NCBI GenBank assembly: GCA_947478785.1
Contig: CANJXI010000026.1
Coordinates: forward strand, 1 to 44,782
Direction: 5' to 3'
DNA: 44,782 nucleotides
Source: Caulobacteraceae bacterium
GTDB taxonomy: Bacteria; Pseudomonadota; Alphaproteobacteria; Caulobacterales; Caulobacteraceae
Shown: piece after piece, positions 14,540-25,424 of the stretch
Layout of the letters: every line of letters begins with the position of its first letter
Numbering within the stretch: the stretch's first letter is position 1
Program-made: the position numbers and the translations under genes
The notes under the pieces: generated by a model
Seen by the model: the letters and a program-made list of their open reading frames with translations, nothing else
The model's database searches: none
What the model was told of the DNA's origin: nothing

Positions 14540-17500
14540 GCGGGCTGGGCCTCTTGCGCGCCGCCGCGGCTCAGGTGGCGCTCGTCGCGGCGGCGGCGCA
14601 GGCGGTCGAGGTAGATGTAGACGACAGGCGTGGTGAGCAGGGTGAGCAGCTGGCTGGCGATCAGGCCGCCGATGATCGCAACGCCCAGCGGCCGGCGAAG
14701 CTCCGAGCCCTCACCGAAGCCGATCGCCAGCGGCAGGGCGCCGAGACCGGCGGCGAGCGTGGTCATCAGGATCGGCCGGAAGCGCAGCAGGCAGGCCTCG
14801 CGCACGGCCTCCGTGGCGCTGAGGCCACGCGATCTCTGAGCTTCCAGCGCGAAGTCTATGATCAGGATGGCGTTCTTCTTGACGATGCCGATCAGCAGGA
14901 AGAGCGCGATGAGCGCGATCACCGAGAACTCCATCCTGAAGAGCATCAGGGCCAGCAGCCCGCCGACGCCCGCCGACGGCAGGGTCGAAAGCACGGTGAT
15001 CGGGTGGACCAGGCTCTCGTAGAGGACGCCCAGGACGATGTAGATGGCGATCAGGGCGGCCATGATCAGGACGGGTTCCTGCTTGAGCTGGGCCTGGAAG
15101 CTCTGGGCGGTGCCGGCGAAGGCGCCGCGGACGTTGTTGGGCATGCCGATGTCGGCCTCGGCCTGGGCGACGGTGGCCGTCGCGTCGCTGAGCGTCGCGC
15201 CATCGGCCAGGTTGAAGGAGACGGTGGTGGCCAGCTCGGTATCCTGGTGGTTCACCGAGGACGGGGTGGCGCGCTCGTAGAACTTGGCGATGGCGGTCAG
15301 CGGCACCATGCGGCGCACCGAGGTCGAGAGCGCGCTGCCGGTGGATGGATCGCGCAGCGACGGGTTGGCGGGTTGGGTGGTCTGGGTCGTCGCGGTCGCC
15401 GTGGGCGTCGAGCCCGGCTGCGCGTCGCCCGAGACGGTGGCGGCGCTCACGCTGGAACTTGTCGCCGCGCTGCCGCTGGCCGGCACATAGACCTGGTTCA
15501 GGGCCTCGGGGCTCTGGTTGTAGGCCGGCGCCACCTCCATCACGACGCTGTACTGGTTGAGGTCCTCGTAGATGGTCGCGGCCTGGCGCTGGCCGAAGGA
15601 ATTGTAGAGGGCGTTGTCGACATCGCGGGCGGTGACGCCCAGGCGGGCGGCGGTGTCGCGGTCGATCTCGACGAAGGTCTCGATGCCGTTGTCCTGCTGG
15701 TCGGTGTTGACGTCGGTGAGCGCGGGGCGGCCGTCCAGGGCGTCGGAGAGCTTGATGGCCCAGGCCCGCAGGTCGGCGGCGTTGTCGCTCTTCAGCGTGT
15801 ACTGGTAGGTGGCGTTGGACTGGCGCCCGCCCATGCGCACGTCCTGCTGCGGGTTGAGGAACAGGCTGACGCCGGTCACCCGGGCGAGCTTGGGCCGAAG
15901 ACGGGTGATCACCTCCTGGCCGCTCTCCTTGCGCTGGGACCGGGGCTTGAGGTCCACGGAGAGGAAGCCGCCGCCGGCCCGGCCGCCGCCGGTGAAGCCG
16001 ACCACCGTGGCCACCGCCGGGTCGGCCTTGATGATGTCGGCGAGGCTCTTCAACTTGCGGCCCATCTCCTGCGAGGAAATCGACTGGTCTGCCCTAAGCC
16101 CGCCGTTCAGGCGTCCGGAATCCTGGGTCGGGAAGAAGCCCTTGGGCACGACGGTGTAGAGATAGACGTTGAGCCCGATCACCGCGGCCAGGATCAGCAT
16201 CATCAACGGCTTGGCCGAGAGCGCCCAGTCGAGGCTGCGCCCGTAGGTCCGGTGGACGCGGTCGAAGCCGGCCTCGAACCACCGCGAGATGCGGCCGGGC
16301 GGCCGCTCGGGGTCGGCGCGGCGCAGGAGGAAGGCGCACATCATCGGGGTGGTGGTGAGCGAGATGACCAGGCTGATCATCACGGCGGCCGAGAGCGTCA
16401 CCGCGAACTCCCGGAACAGGCGGCCGACCTGGCCGCCCATGAACAGCAGCGGGATGAAGACCGCCACGAGGCTGACGCTGATCGACAGCACCGTGAAGCC
16501 GACCTGGCGGGCGCCCAGCAGGGCCGCCTCGAAGCGGTCCATGCCGGCCTCGATGTGGCGGCTGGTGTTCTCCAGCACGACGATGGCGTCATCGACGACG
16601 AATCCCGCCGCCACGGTCAGCGCCATCAGGCTGAGGTTGTTGAGCGAGAAGCCCAGCAGGTACATCGCCCCGAAGGTCGCCAGCAGGGAGACGACGGTGG
16701 CCACGGCGGGGATGACGGTTGCGCGCGCGCTGCGCAGGAAGGCGCTGACCACCAGCACCACCAGGACGATGGCGATCAGCAGGGTGACTTCAATCTCGCG
16801 CAGCGATGCGCGGATCGAGGAGGTGGCGTCGGAGGCGACCTGCAGCTTCACATCGGCGGGCAGCTGGGCCTGTAGCGCCGGCAAGGTCGCGCGGATGGCG
16901 TTGACCGTCTGGATGATGTTGGCGCCCGGCTGCTGAGTGACCAGGACGATGATCGCGGGCTCACCGTTGAAGAGGCCCATGGTGCGGGTGTCGGCGACGC
17001 TGTCGTCGACCTCAGCCACGTCGGACAGGCGGATCGGCGCGCCGTCGCGGAAGGCCGCGACCAGCTGGCGATAGTCGGCGGCGGTGCGCCCGCCGGTGGA
17101 GGTGTAGATCTGGAACCGGCGGCCCGGGTCCTCGACCACGCCCTTGGGTCGGTTGGCGTTGGCGGATTCGATGGCGGCGCGGACGTCCTCCAGGCTGACG
17201 CCGTAGCGGTTCAGCGCGAAGGGGGCGATCTCCACCCGGACGGCGGGCAGCGAGCCGCCGCCGATCTCCACCTCGCCAACGCCGGTCACCTGCGACAGGC
17301 GCTGCTGGACGATGTTGGAGACCGCGTCATAGATCTGGCCCGGCGTCTTGGTGTCGGAGGTCAGCGCGACGATCACCACCGGCTGGTCGGCCGGGTTGCG
17401 CTTCCTGTAGGTCGGGTTGCTTCGCAGTGTCGCTGGAAGGTCCGAACGGGCGGCGTTGATCGCGGCCTGCACCTCGCGCGCGGCCGAGTCGATGTTCTTG

Positions 17501-17793
17501 GAGAGGTCGAACTGCAGGCTGATGCGCGCCGAGCCCGTGGAGCTCGACGAGGTGATCTCGTTGATGCCCGGGATGGTCCCGAGGCGGCGTTCCAGCGGCG
17601 TGGCGACACTGGAGGCCATGGTCTGTGGGCTCGCGCCCGGCAGGCTGGCCGAGACCGAGACGGCCGGATAGTCGACCTGTGGCAGGGGCGCGATGGGCAG
17701 GACGAAGAAGGCCGCGACGCCTGCCAGGGCCAGGCCGATGGTCAGCAGGACCGTGGCGATCGGCCGGCGGATGAAGGGGGCCGAGAGGTTCAC
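14536..17793 (-). CDS. mdtC: RND efflux permease, MdtC type
   Basis: A 1085-residue inner-membrane RND (HAE-1) permease, closest by eye to Mdt[21 protein letters not shown] at the start, then [20 protein letters not shown] and [10 protein letters not shown]. The proton-relay aspartate pair lies in [19 protein letters not shown], and [15 protein letters not shown] is in the second half. The start is a GTG overlapping the mdtB stop. The protein is ~50 residues longer than usual because of a Ser/Thr/Ala/Pro-rich insert at ~770-825 (encoded near 15330-15485). With MdtB it should form the heteromeric MdtBC trimer that exports bile-salt-like and other amphiphilic compounds. Confidence 0.93.
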   Translation of the reverse strand: MNLSAPFIRRPIATVLLTIGLALAGVAAFFVLPIAPLPQVDYPAVSVSASLPGASPQTMASSVATPLERRLGTIPGINEITSSSSTGSARISLQFDLSKNIDSAAREVQAAINAARSDLPATLRSNPTYRKRNPADQPVVIVALTSDTKTPGQIYDAVSNIVQQRLSQVTGVGEVEIGGGSLPAVRVEIAPFALNRYGVSLEDVRAAIESANANRPKGVVEDPGRRFQIYTSTGGRTAADYRQLVAAFRDGAPIRLSDVAEVDDSVADTRTMGLFNGEPAIIVLVTQQPGANIIQTVNAIRATLPALQAQLPADVKLQVASDATSSIRASLREIEVTLLIAIVLVVLVVSAFLRSARATVIPAVATVVSLLATFGAMYLLGFSLNNLSLMALTVAAGFVVDDAIVVLENTSRHIEAGMDRFEAALLGARQVGFTVLSISVSLVAVFIPLLFMGGQVGRLFREFAVTLSAAVMISLVISLTTTPMMCAFLLRRADPERPPGRISRWFEAGFDRVHRTYGRSLDWALSAKPLMMLILAAVIGLNVYLYTVVPKGFFPTQDSGRLNGGLRADQSISSQEMGRKLKSLADIIKADPAVATVVGFTGGGRAGGGFLSVDLKPRSQRKESGQEVITRLRPKLARVTGVSLFLNPQQDVRMGGRQSNATYQYTLKSDNAADLRAWAIKLSDALDGRPALTDVNTDQQDNGIETFVEIDRDTAARLGVTARDVDNALYNSFGQRQAATIYEDLNQYSVVMEVAPAYNQSPEALNQVYVPASGSAATSSSVSAATVSGDAQPGSTPTATATTQTTQPANPSLRDPSTGSALSTSVRRMVPLTAIAKFYERATPSSVNHQDTELATTVSFNLADGATLSDATATVAQAEADIGMPNNVRGAFAGTAQSFQAQLKQEPVLIMAALIAIYIVLGVLYESLVHPITVLSTLPSAGVGGLLALMLFRMEFSVIALIALFLLIGIVKKNAILIIDFALEAQRSRGLSATEAVREACLLRFRPILMTTLAAGLGALPLAIGFGEGSELRRPLGVAIIGGLIASQLLTLLTTPVVYIYLDRLRRRRDERHLSRGGAQEAQPA

Positions 17794-20700
17794 GCGGCCG
17801 GCTCCGGCGCGGGTTCGCCGTCAGCTTCCCGGCGGCGCTTGCCCCGCGTCGCCAGCCGATCGAAGGCGAGATAGACCACCGGTGTCGTGAAGACGGTGAG
17901 CAGCTGGCTGACGATCAGTCCACCGAAGATCGCCAGGCCCAGCGGGCGGCGCAGTTCCGCCCCCTCCCCCATCCCCAGCATCAGCGGGACGGCGGCGAAG
18001 AGGGCCGCGAAGGTGGTCATCAGGATCGGGCGGAAACGCAGCAGGGCCGCCTGGTGGATCGCCTCGCGCGGGCTTTTGCCGTCGTTGCGCTCCGCGTCGA
18101 GGGCGAAGTCGATCATCATGATCGCGTTCTTCTTGACGATCCCGATCAGCAGGATGATGCCCATGATGCCGATGACCCCCAGGTCGTTGCCGGAGATCAT
18201 CAGGGCCAGCAGCGCGCCGACCCCCGCCGACGGCAGGGTCGAGAGGATGGTCAGGGGGTGGATGTAGCTCTCGTAGAGCACGCCCAGCACGATGTAGACG
18301 CAGACCACCGCGGCCAGGATCAGCCACAGCTGGTTGGTCAGCGAGCGCTGGTAGGCGCCGGCCGCGCCCAGGAAGGTGATGGCGACGCCGTTGGGCTGGC
18401 CGATGCGTTCGGCGGTCTTGCGCACGTCACTGACCGCGGCGCCCAGGGAGACGCCCGGCTGGGTGTCGAAGCCGACGGTGGCGGCGGGGAACTGGGCGAC
18501 GTGGCGGATCTGCAGCGGCGCGGGCTGTTCGCGGATGGTGGCCACCGCCGAGAGCGGGGTGGCCCCGCCGGTGGACTGCAGCCGGACGGCGCCGAGGTCG
18601 GCGGGCCTCGACGCATCGGCCTGGGCCTCGAGGATCACCCGGTACTGGTTGGTCTCGGTGAAGATCGTCGAGATGATCCGCTGGCCGAAGGCGGAATAGA
18701 GCGCGTCGTCGATGGCCGAGGGGGTGATCGACAGGCGCGCGGCGGTGTCGCGGTCGATGTCGACGAAGGCGGCGAGCCCCGTCTCCTGGGCGCCGGAGAC
18801 CACGTTGCGGACCTTGTGGCTGTCCTCCAGCGCCGCGGCCAGCTTGTCGGCCCAGGCGTTGACGGCGGCTGTGTCGGCGCCCTCCACCGAGACACGGTAC
18901 TGGGTCGGGCCGGATTCCGCGTCCACGGTCAGGTCCTGGGTGGGCTGGAGGTAGAGGTCGATGCCGGCGACCTTGGCGGCGCGGTCCTTCAGCCGCCGCA
19001 TGAGCTTTTCCTGCGAGCCGTGGTTGGGCTTGAGGTTGATGAGGATCTGGCCCGTGTGGAGCATGGCGTTGGTGGCCGCATCGACGCCCACGAAGGACGA
19101 GACGCTCTCCACCGCCGGGTCGGCGAGGATGGCGTTGGCGGCGGCCTGCTGCAGGTCGGCCATGCGGGCGTAGGAGACGGTGTCGGAGGCCTGGGTGCGG
19201 CCCTGCAGCTGGCCGGTGTCCTGGGTGGGGAAGAGGCCCTTGGGGATCACCAGATAGAGCAGCACGGTGAGCGCGAAGGTGGCCACGGCGACGATCAGGG
19301 TCGCCTTCTGGCGGTCGAGGACCCAGATCAGCCCCTGGTCGTAGCGGGCGACCACCTTGTCGAAGGCCGCCTGGGACTTGCGCGCGATCACACCCTCGCC
19401 GGCGGGGTCTTCCTTCTTGAGCCAGCGCGCGGCCATCATCGGCGTGAGGGTCAGCGAGACCACCGCCGAGATCAGGATGGTGATGGCGAGCGTGACGGCG
19501 AACTCGCGGAACAGCCGGCCGACCACGTCGCCCATGAACAGGAGCGGGATCAGCACGGCGATCAGCGAGACGGTGAGCGAGATGATCGTGAAGCCAATCT
19601 GCTTGGCGCCCTTGAGCGCCGCGTCGAAGGGCTTCTCGCCGTCCTCGATGTGGCGCTGGATGTTCTCGATCATGACGATGGCGTCGTCGACCACGAAGCC
19701 GGTGGCGATGGTCAGGGCCATCAGGCTGAGGTTGTTGAGGGAAAAGCCCAGCAGGTAGGTGATCCCGCAGGTCCCGATCAGCGAGATCGGCACGGCCAGG
19801 CCCGCGATCACCGTGGCCCGCAGGCTGTGCAGGAAGAGGAAGATCACCAGCACCACCAGGGCCACGGCCAGCAGCAGCTCCATCTCCACGTCGTGCACCG
19901 AGGCGCGGATGCCAGTGGTCCGGTCGCTGAGCACGGTCATCTTCAGCTGCGGCGGCAGGGACGCGGCCAGGTCCGGCAGGCGGGCCTTGATGGCGTCGAC
20001 GGTCTGGATGACGTTGGCGCCGGGCTGGCGCTGGACGTTGAGGATGATCGCCGGCGTCCTGTTGGCCCAGGCGCCGAGCTTCACGTTCTCCGCCCCGTCG
20101 ACGACCTTGGCCACGTCGGAGAGGCGGATCGAGCCGCCGTTGCGGGTGGCGACGATCAGGCTCTTGTAGTCGTCCACCGTCAGCAGCTGGTCGTTGGCGT
20201 TGATCGTGTAGCTGCGGGTGGGGCCATCGAAGCTGCCCTTGGCCGAGTTGGCGTTGGCGGCGCTGATGGCGTTGCGGATGGTGTCGAGGGTGATGCCGTA
20301 GGAGGCCATCGAACGGGTGTCCACCTGGATGCGCACGGCCGGGCGCTGGCCGCCGCTCAGGGTGACGAGGCCCACGCCCGAGACCTGGCTGATCTTCTGG
20401 GCCAGGCGGGTGTTGACGAGGTTCTGCACCTCGGTCAGCGGCAGCACGTCGGAAGTGATGGCCAAGGTGATCACCGGGGCGTCGGCCGGGTTCACCTTGG
20501 CGTAGACCGGCGGGGCCGGCAGGTCGGCGGGCAAGAGGTTGCCGCCGGCGTTGATCGCGGCCTGCACCTCCTGCTCGGCCACATCGAGGCTTTCGCCCAG
20601 GTTGAACTGCAGGGTGACGACCGAGGCGCCGGCCGAACTCACAGAGCTCATCCGGTCGAGGCCCGACATCTGGCCGAACTGGCGCTCCAGGGGCGCGGTG

Positions 20701-20888
20701 ACGGTCTGGGCCATGACCTCGGGGCTGGCGCCCGGATAGACGGTCTGGACCTGGATGGTCGGGTAATCCACCTCGGGCAGGGCCGCGAGCGGCAGGAGGC
20801 GGAAACCCACCAGTCCGCCCAGGATGATCGCCACCATGAGCAAGGCGGTCGCCACGGGCCGCATGATGAAGGGGCGTGAGGGGTTCAT
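17790..20888 (-). CDS. mdtB: RND efflux permease, MdtB type
   Basis: A 1032-residue RND permease of normal length. The N-terminus [20 protein letters not shown], with [20 protein letters not shown] and [12 protein letters not shown] after it, closely follows MdtB. Hallmarks: [20 protein letters not shown] (~187-206), the aspartate pair in [19 protein letters not shown], and [15 protein letters not shown] in the second half. It lies 27 bp after the adaptor gene and overlaps mdtC by four bases. Two different permeases sharing one adaptor is the hallmark of MdtABC systems. Confidence 0.94.
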   Translation of the reverse strand: MNPSRPFIMRPVATALLMVAIILGGLVGFRLLPLAALPEVDYPTIQVQTVYPGASPEVMAQTVTAPLERQFGQMSGLDRMSSVSSAGASVVTLQFNLGESLDVAEQEVQAAINAGGNLLPADLPAPPVYAKVNPADAPVITLAITSDVLPLTEVQNLVNTRLAQKISQVSGVGLVTLSGGQRPAVRIQVDTRSMASYGITLDTIRNAISAANANSAKGSFDGPTRSYTINANDQLLTVDDYKSLIVATRNGGSIRLSDVAKVVDGAENVKLGAWANRTPAIILNVQRQPGANVIQTVDAIKARLPDLAASLPPQLKMTVLSDRTTGIRASVHDVEMELLLAVALVVLVIFLFLHSLRATVIAGLAVPISLIGTCGITYLLGFSLNNLSLMALTIATGFVVDDAIVMIENIQRHIEDGEKPFDAALKGAKQIGFTIISLTVSLIAVLIPLLFMGDVVGRLFREFAVTLAITILISAVVSLTLTPMMAARWLKKEDPAGEGVIARKSQAAFDKVVARYDQGLIWVLDRQKATLIVAVATFALTVLLYLVIPKGLFPTQDTGQLQGRTQASDTVSYARMADLQQAAANAILADPAVESVSSFVGVDAATNAMLHTGQILINLKPNHGSQEKLMRRLKDRAAKVAGIDLYLQPTQDLTVDAESGPTQYRVSVEGADTAAVNAWADKLAAALEDSHKVRNVVSGAQETGLAAFVDIDRDTAARLSITPSAIDDALYSAFGQRIISTIFTETNQYRVILEAQADASRPADLGAVRLQSTGGATPLSAVATIREQPAPLQIRHVAQFPAATVGFDTQPGVSLGAAVSDVRKTAERIGQPNGVAITFLGAAGAYQRSLTNQLWLILAAVVCVYIVLGVLYESYIHPLTILSTLPSAGVGALLALMISGNDLGVIGIMGIILLIGIVKKNAIMMIDFALDAERNDGKSPREAIHQAALLRFRPILMTTFAALFAAVPLMLGMGEGAELRRPLGLAIFGGLIVSQLLTVFTTPVVYLAFDRLATRGKRRREADGEPAPEPAA

Positions 20889-20915
20889 CCGCGCGGGACC
20901 GCCAGGACCTGGGCC

Positions 20916-22313
20916 CTAGCCGCTGGCCGGGCGCTGCCGGCGGGGCATCTTCGCCAGGGCGGACCCGCAGGACGGACTTAGCTTGTCGGTGTTCTGCCGC
21001 AGACAGGCCTGCAGCTCGCGCCCAGCCTTGTCCGCGCACAGCGCCTTGGCGTCGGCCGCGCAGGCCTTCATCATCGCCTGCCGGGCCGCAGGCGACCCGC
21101 CGCCGCGCGCAGCGGCCGCGCCGGGCTTGTCGCCGGGCAGCTGGACGCCGGCGCCTTCGGTCAGGCGGTCGCCGCCCTCTGTGATCACCCGTTCGCCGGC
21201 CGCAAGCCCCTTCACGACGCTCACCATGGTGGCTGTGCCGGGCCCCTGGACGACCTTGCGCTGGGTCACCGTTTTGTCGGGCAGCAGCTTCCAGACGAAC
21301 GTCCCGTCGGCGCCCGTGCGGACCGCCGTCACCGGGACCACGACGGCGCCCTTCAGGGTCCGCAGGCTGACGCGGACGTTGACGAACTGGTTGGGGAACA
21401 GCTGGCCCGCGCTGTTGGCGAAGCGGGCCTTGGCGCGGATCGTGCCGGTGGTGGTGTCGATCTGATTGTCGAGGGTGGAGAACAGGCCCTGGTCCAGGAC
21501 AACGGTCTTGGTGCGGTCGTAGGCGGTGACCGGCAGGGGCCCTTGCGCCGCCTGGGCCTGCACCCGGGACACCTCGTCCTGCGGCAGGGTGAACTCCACG
21601 TCGATCGGGTTGACGGCGGTCAGCACCACGATGCCGTTGGCGGCGCCCGCGCTGATGTAGTTGCCGACATCGACGACGAGCAGGCCGACGCGGCCGGCGA
21701 CCGGGGCGGTCACCCGGCTGAAGCCCAGGTTGAGGCGGGCCGTGCCCACCTGGGCCCTGTCGGTGGTCACCGTGCCCTCGAGCTGACGGACCAGGGCGGC
21801 CTGGGTGTCGACGTCCTGCCGGGCGATGGAGTCCTGGGCCAGCAGGGTGCGGTCGCGCTGCAGCAGCAGGCGGGCGTTGGCGAGCTGGGCCTCGTCGCGG
21901 GCCTGGGTTCCTTGCGCCTGCAACAGCGCCATCTCCAGCGGGCGCGGGTCGATGACCGCCAGGACCTGGCCTTTGCGGACCATCTGGCCCTCCTTGAACA
22001 GGACCTGGGTGATCACGCCCGAAACCTGCGGGACGACGGTGACGGTGGCGGCCGGGGTCACCGTCCCCAGGCCGTCGAGGGTGATCGGGATATCGGCCAG
22101 CGTCGCGGTCGCCACGCCCACGGTGGTCGAGGGCCGTCCCCCGCGCCGGCCGCCGCCCGGGCCTCCGGCGCCGCCAGCGGCCCCGCGATGGGCCAGCCAG
22201 ACGGCCAGCCCGATCACCGCCACCAAGGCCAAGAGCACCAGGAGGATGATCAGGGCGCGCCGGCCCGTTCTGCCGCCCGCCCACAGGTTTCGTGCTCTCG
22301 CGCGGGCGTCCAT
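20916..22313 (-). CDS. mdtA: RND periplasmic adaptor (membrane fusion protein), MdtA type
   Basis: A 465-residue HlyD/MdtA-type adaptor, first gene of the efflux operon. A single N-terminal membrane anchor (ALIILLVLLALVAVIGLAVW, ~residues 19-38) is followed by a Gly-rich linker. The lipoyl/hairpin segments come next (TVTVVPQVSGVITQVLFKEG and VTAPVAGRVGLLVVDVG). The beta-barrel region includes TTTGTIRAKARFANSAGQLF. Unusually, the last ~50 residues carry a cysteine-patterned tail (ACAADAKALC, then ELQACLRQNTDKLSPSC) like the Cys-rich repeat of Golgi FGFR1-type proteins (PF00839). The role of the tail is unknown. Confidence 0.92.
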   Translation of the reverse strand: MDARARARNLWAGGRTGRRALIILLVLLALVAVIGLAVWLAHRGAAGGAGGPGGGRRGGRPSTTVGVATATLADIPITLDGLGTVTPAATVTVVPQVSGVITQVLFKEGQMVRKGQVLAVIDPRPLEMALLQAQGTQARDEAQLANARLLLQRDRTLLAQDSIARQDVDTQAALVRQLEGTVTTDRAQVGTARLNLGFSRVTAPVAGRVGLLVVDVGNYISAGAANGIVVLTAVNPIDVEFTLPQDEVSRVQAQAAQGPLPVTAYDRTKTVVLDQGLFSTLDNQIDTTTGTIRAKARFANSAGQLFPNQFVNVRVSLRTLKGAVVVPVTAVRTGADGTFVWKLLPDKTVTQRKVVQGPGTATMVSVVKGLAAGERVITEGGDRLTEGAGVQLPGDKPGAAAARGGGSPAARQAMMKACAADAKALCADKAGRELQACLRQNTDKLSPSCGSALAKMPRRQRPASG

Positions 22314-22460
22314 CGTCTCTCCAGGCCAAGCTTCGCCACAACGGTCGGGCGGCGCAGCCGTTCCATGTCGGGGGGCCGACTTAGCGCGCGCCGCGAAGGG
22401 TCTCGCCGATCACCGAGGCCGGTCGATGACCCTCTGTTGCGGCGCGCGACACATTGATGG

Positions 22461-22480
22461 CGCCGGCGAAATGTCCGGCG
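22461..22480. other. GC-rich hairpin after SDR gene
   Basis: CGCCGG (22461-22466) pairs with CCGGCG (22475-22480) across eight bases, just past the stop of the minus-strand SDR gene. No T-tract follows, so a terminator role is uncertain. It also lies within the upstream region of the efflux operon. Confidence 0.25.
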
Positions 22481-22487
22481 GCGTGGT

Positions 22488-23225
22488 CTAGTTGCCGACC
22501 ACCCGGCACTCGCCGTTCAGGCTGTCGTCGCGGATCTGGTCCAGGACGGCCGCGGCGATCGCCTCGGGGGGCAGGATGCGGTCCCCGAATTCGTCGATGG
22601 TCGGCTGGAGCCAGGCGGCGGCGCGGGTCCCGTCGCCGCTGGTGGCCTGGATGGCGGTGTCGGTCATGCCCGGCAGGACCGCGTTGACGCGCACGTTGTC
22701 GGTGTCCTTCAACATCACGCAGGACTGGGTGAACATGATCACCGCGGCCTTGGACGCCGCATACATGGGGTCGTAGGGCAGCGGGGCCAGGCCGCCCATG
22801 GACGCGGTGTTGACGACCACGCCGCCGCCTCGCCCGCGCATCGCGTGGACGGCGGCCTGCGTGCCCATGATCACGCCGGTGGTGTTGATCCCGATCACCT
22901 GCTGGATCCTGGCCAGTGGCGTCTCCGGCCAGGTGGGCTCGCCGGACATGATGCCGGCGTTGTTGAAGACGATGTCGACGCCGCCGTAGGCGCGCTCGAC
23001 CGCCGCGAACATCGCCTCGACACCGGCGACGGCGGAGACGTCCGCCTGGCAGGCCGTGGCCTTGCCGCCGGACCGGGTGATGAGGGTCACGGTCTCGTCA
23101 GCGCGCCCGGCGTCGATGTCGGCGACCAGCACCGAGGCGCCCGCCGCCGCCAGGGCCTGGGCCGTGGCCCGTCCGATCCCCGAGCCCGCGCCCGTGACCA
23201 GGGCGACCTTCCCCGCGATGTCCAT
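22488..23225 (-). CDS. SDR-family oxidoreductase
   Basis: A 245-residue classical short-chain dehydrogenase/reductase. The cofactor motif TGAGSGIG is at residues 11-18, and acidic D36 after the second strand (LVADID) points to NAD(H) preference. NNAG is at ~88-91. The active-site set is complete: Ser142, Tyr155 and Lys159 in MYAASKAAV. It probably oxidises or reduces a hydroxyl/keto group in the catabolic pathway. It is divergent from the second TauD-like gene, with 167 bp between the starts. Confidence 0.9.
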   Translation of the reverse strand: MDIAGKVALVTGAGSGIGRATAQALAAAGASVLVADIDAGRADETVTLITRSGGKATACQADVSAVAGVEAMFAAVERAYGGVDIVFNNAGIMSGEPTWPETPLARIQQVIGINTTGVIMGTQAAVHAMRGRGGGVVVNTASMGGLAPLPYDPMYAASKAAVIMFTQSCVMLKDTDNVRVNAVLPGMTDTAIQATSGDGTRAAAWLQPTIDEFGDRILPPEAIAAAVLDQIRDDSLNGECRVVGN

Positions 23226-23392
23226 CAGACCCCTCCCCTACGGTGCGCCCGCCGCTTGGGCGGCTTGTGATCTGGTCAAGCTATGTCCTTGCCGGTTGGC
23301 GAACTCAAGGCCCGCGCCCCTGGGCCGCGGGGCGCCGGTTGCTTGATGGCGGCCCCTGCCTCCCGCATAGTCGCCAGACGGAGGAACGCGGC

Positions 23393-24217
23393 ATGAAGTT
23401 GGAAAGACTCAACCCGCATCTGGGCGCCAGGATCAGCGGCCTGAAGCTGGATCAGCTGACGATGGCCGATCGTGGCGAGCTGCGCGCCCGTCTGGACGAG
23501 CACCAAGTGCTGTTTTTCACCGGCCAGAGCCTGGACGCCCGCGCCTTCCACCGGTTCGCGGCGATCGTCGGCGAGCTACAGGCGCCGGACGACGCGGCGC
23601 CGTCGCTGAAGACCATGGAGGGCGACCTCAAGGCCATCCACTACATCGACGTCGAGGGCACGGCGCGCGGCACCTACTCCGATGTCTGGCACAGCGACGT
23701 GTCGTTCTTCGAGCAGCCGACCCTGGGCGCGGTCCTGCAGCCGATGGTCCTGCCATCTCTGGGCGGCGACACCCTGTGGGCCAGCATGTACGCGGCCTAC
23801 GAGGCCCTGCCGGACTCATTGCGGCGGGTCGCCGACGAGCTTTCCGCGCTTCATCAGGTGGCCTACCAGGGCCAGGCCATGCAGTGCGTCCACCCGGTGG
23901 TGCGGGTCAATCCGGTCACCGGGCGCCGCGGGCTCTACGTGAACCGGCTCTTCACCAAGGGCATCGTCGGCATGACGCCGGTAGAGAGCGCCAACCTGCT
24001 GGAGCTGCTGCTCGGCCACTGCACGCTGCCGGACTTCCAGCTTCGGTTCCACTGGACGCCGGACATCGTGGCGGTGTGGGACAACCGCTTCACCATGCAC
24101 TACGCCGTGCGGGATTATTCGGAACCCCGGCGGATGATGCGGGTTGGGCTGGCGGGCGAACGGCCCATGGGTCTGGCCGACTACGCCGCCGCCCAGCGGC
24201 AGACCGTGGCCGCCTGA
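23393..24217 (+). CDS. Second TauD/TfdA-family alpha-ketoglutarate dioxygenase
   Basis: A 274-residue Fe(II)/2-oxoglutarate dioxygenase. The ATG at 23393 has GGAGGAA ten bases upstream; the frame is open further 5' but without a ribosome-binding site. H100 and D102 (DVWHSDVSF) and H236 (FTMHYAVRD) form the iron triad, and Arg250 (RRMMRVGL) is the likely 2-oxoglutarate anchor. GGDTLWASMYAAYEALP matches the TauD/TfdA core. It is clearly divergent in sequence from the protein at 10630, so it probably acts on another intermediate. It converges with the epoxide hydrolase gene, with ten bases between stops. Confidence 0.88.
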   Translation: MKLERLNPHLGARISGLKLDQLTMADRGELRARLDEHQVLFFTGQSLDARAFHRFAAIVGELQAPDDAAPSLKTMEGDLKAIHYIDVEGTARGTYSDVWHSDVSFFEQPTLGAVLQPMVLPSLGGDTLWASMYAAYEALPDSLRRVADELSALHQVAYQGQAMQCVHPVVRVNPVTGRRGLYVNRLFTKGIVGMTPVESANLLELLLGHCTLPDFQLRFHWTPDIVAVWDNRFTMHYAVRDYSEPRRMMRVGLAGERPMGLADYAAAQRQTVAA

Positions 24218-24227
24218 CGACCGCCGC

Positions 24228-25382
24228 TCAGCGGTAGTCCCTGAAGAACGATCGGACCTCGTCCACGAAAAGCTCCGGGACCTCGAACGCCGCGAAGTGC
24301 CCGCCCTTGGGCGGCCGCGACCAGCGGACGATGTTGTACATCTGCTCGGCCCAGGGGCGCGGGGTGCGGAAGATCTCGCCGGGGAAGCGAGCGTGGCCGG
24401 TGGGGGTCTCCACGCGCTCGTCGTTGAAGGCGCTGCGGCCGGGGCCCAGGGATTCGTAGTACATGCGCATGGCCGAATTGATGGTGCCGGTCACCCAGTA
24501 GAGCATGATGTTCTCGAGCAGCTGGTCCTTGGTGAAGGAGCTCTCGATGTCGTCGCCGCAGTCGCTCCAACGCTTGAATTTCTCGACGATCCAGGCGGCC
24601 AGGCCCGCTGGCGAATCCGTCATGCCATAGGCCAGCGACTGCGGCTTGGTGCTCTGGATCGCCACATAGCCGAACTCGTGGGCCTCGTAGTCGCGCTGCC
24701 ATTCGACGTCGGCGCGCTCGTCCTCGCTGAGCCCGGCGTTCGGGTCGGCCGGATCGGCCGGCCGGCCGCCGATAATGTTGAGGTGCAGCGCCATCACGCG
24801 CTCCGGATGGCGCAGGGCCATGCCGGTGGAGATCGGCGATCCCCAGTCGCCGCCCTGGACGGCGTAGCGGTCGTAGCCCAGGAGCTCCATGATCCGCACG
24901 TTGATGTCGGCGGCCTTCTGGGTGTTGAAGCCCTTGTGCCGGGTGGGGCCGGAGAAGCCGTAGCCGGGGATCGAGGGCGCGATGACATGGAAGGCGTCGC
25001 GTGGGTCGCCGCCGTGGCTGGCCGGGTCCGACAGCGGATCGATGACGTCCAGGAACTCGGCCACCGACCCCGGATAGCCATGGGTGATGATCAGCGGGGT
25101 GGCGTCCGGCTCCGGCGAGCGGACGTGGTAGAAGTGGACGTGTTCGCCATTGATCTCGCTGGTGAATTGCGGAAACCGGTTGAAGCGGGCCTCGGCCGCG
25201 CGCCAGTCGAATTCGTCGCGCCAGTAGTCGCAGAGCGCCTTCACATAGGCGAGGTCGGAGCCGTAGTCCCAGCCCGCGCCGTCCAGCTGGTCCGGATAGC
25301 GGGTGCGCGCCAGCCGCGACTTCAGGTCGGCGAGGACCTCGTCGGACACCTCGCAGCGGAACGGACGGATATCCTCAGCCAT
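24228..25382 (-). CDS. Epoxide hydrolase (EHN-type alpha/beta hydrolase)
   Basis: A 384-residue microsomal-type epoxide hydrolase. The N-terminal EHN domain (PF06441) spans ~residues 4-108, with RLARTRYPDQL and FNRFPQFTSEINGEHVHFYH. The oxyanion motif HGYPGS is at 101-106. The nucleophile Asp179 lies in QGGDWGS and the general base His362 in KGGHFAAFE. It converts an epoxide to a vicinal diol, a fitting step after P450 or other monooxygenase attack. No signal peptide is present. A 42-bp gap separates it from the amidohydrolase upstream, so the two probably form an operon. Confidence 0.93.
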   Translation of the reverse strand: MAEDIRPFRCEVSDEVLADLKSRLARTRYPDQLDGAGWDYGSDLAYVKALCDYWRDEFDWRAAEARFNRFPQFTSEINGEHVHFYHVRSPEPDATPLIITHGYPGSVAEFLDVIDPLSDPASHGGDPRDAFHVIAPSIPGYGFSGPTRHKGFNTQKAADINVRIMELLGYDRYAVQGGDWGSPISTGMALRHPERVMALHLNIIGGRPADPADPNAGLSEDERADVEWQRDYEAHEFGYVAIQSTKPQSLAYGMTDSPAGLAAWIVEKFKRWSDCGDDIESSFTKDQLLENIMLYWVTGTINSAMRMYYESLGPGRSAFNDERVETPTGHARFPGEIFRTPRPWAEQMYNIVRWSRPPKGGHFAAFEVPELFVDEVRSFFRDYR

Positions 25383-25424
25383 CTTCTTGCTCCGCGCGGT
25401 GGCCCTGACGTTCGTCGATCAAAC

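Noticed and set aside
14554..16875. Plus-strand open frame of 773 codons opposite mdtC
   Set aside because: It is a shadow of mdtC with the same Asp/Gly/His/Gln-rich composition and no ribosome-binding site.
18054..20879. Plus-strand open frame of 941 codons opposite mdtB
   Set aside because: It is antisense to a complete, recognisable RND permease gene. The translation is rich in D, G, H, Q and R with no motif, as expected from GC-rich codon bias.
18427..22341. Minus-strand open frame of 1304 codons spanning mdtA and part of mdtB
   Set aside because: It is out of frame with two clear genes and consists mostly of G, R, P, A and D residues.
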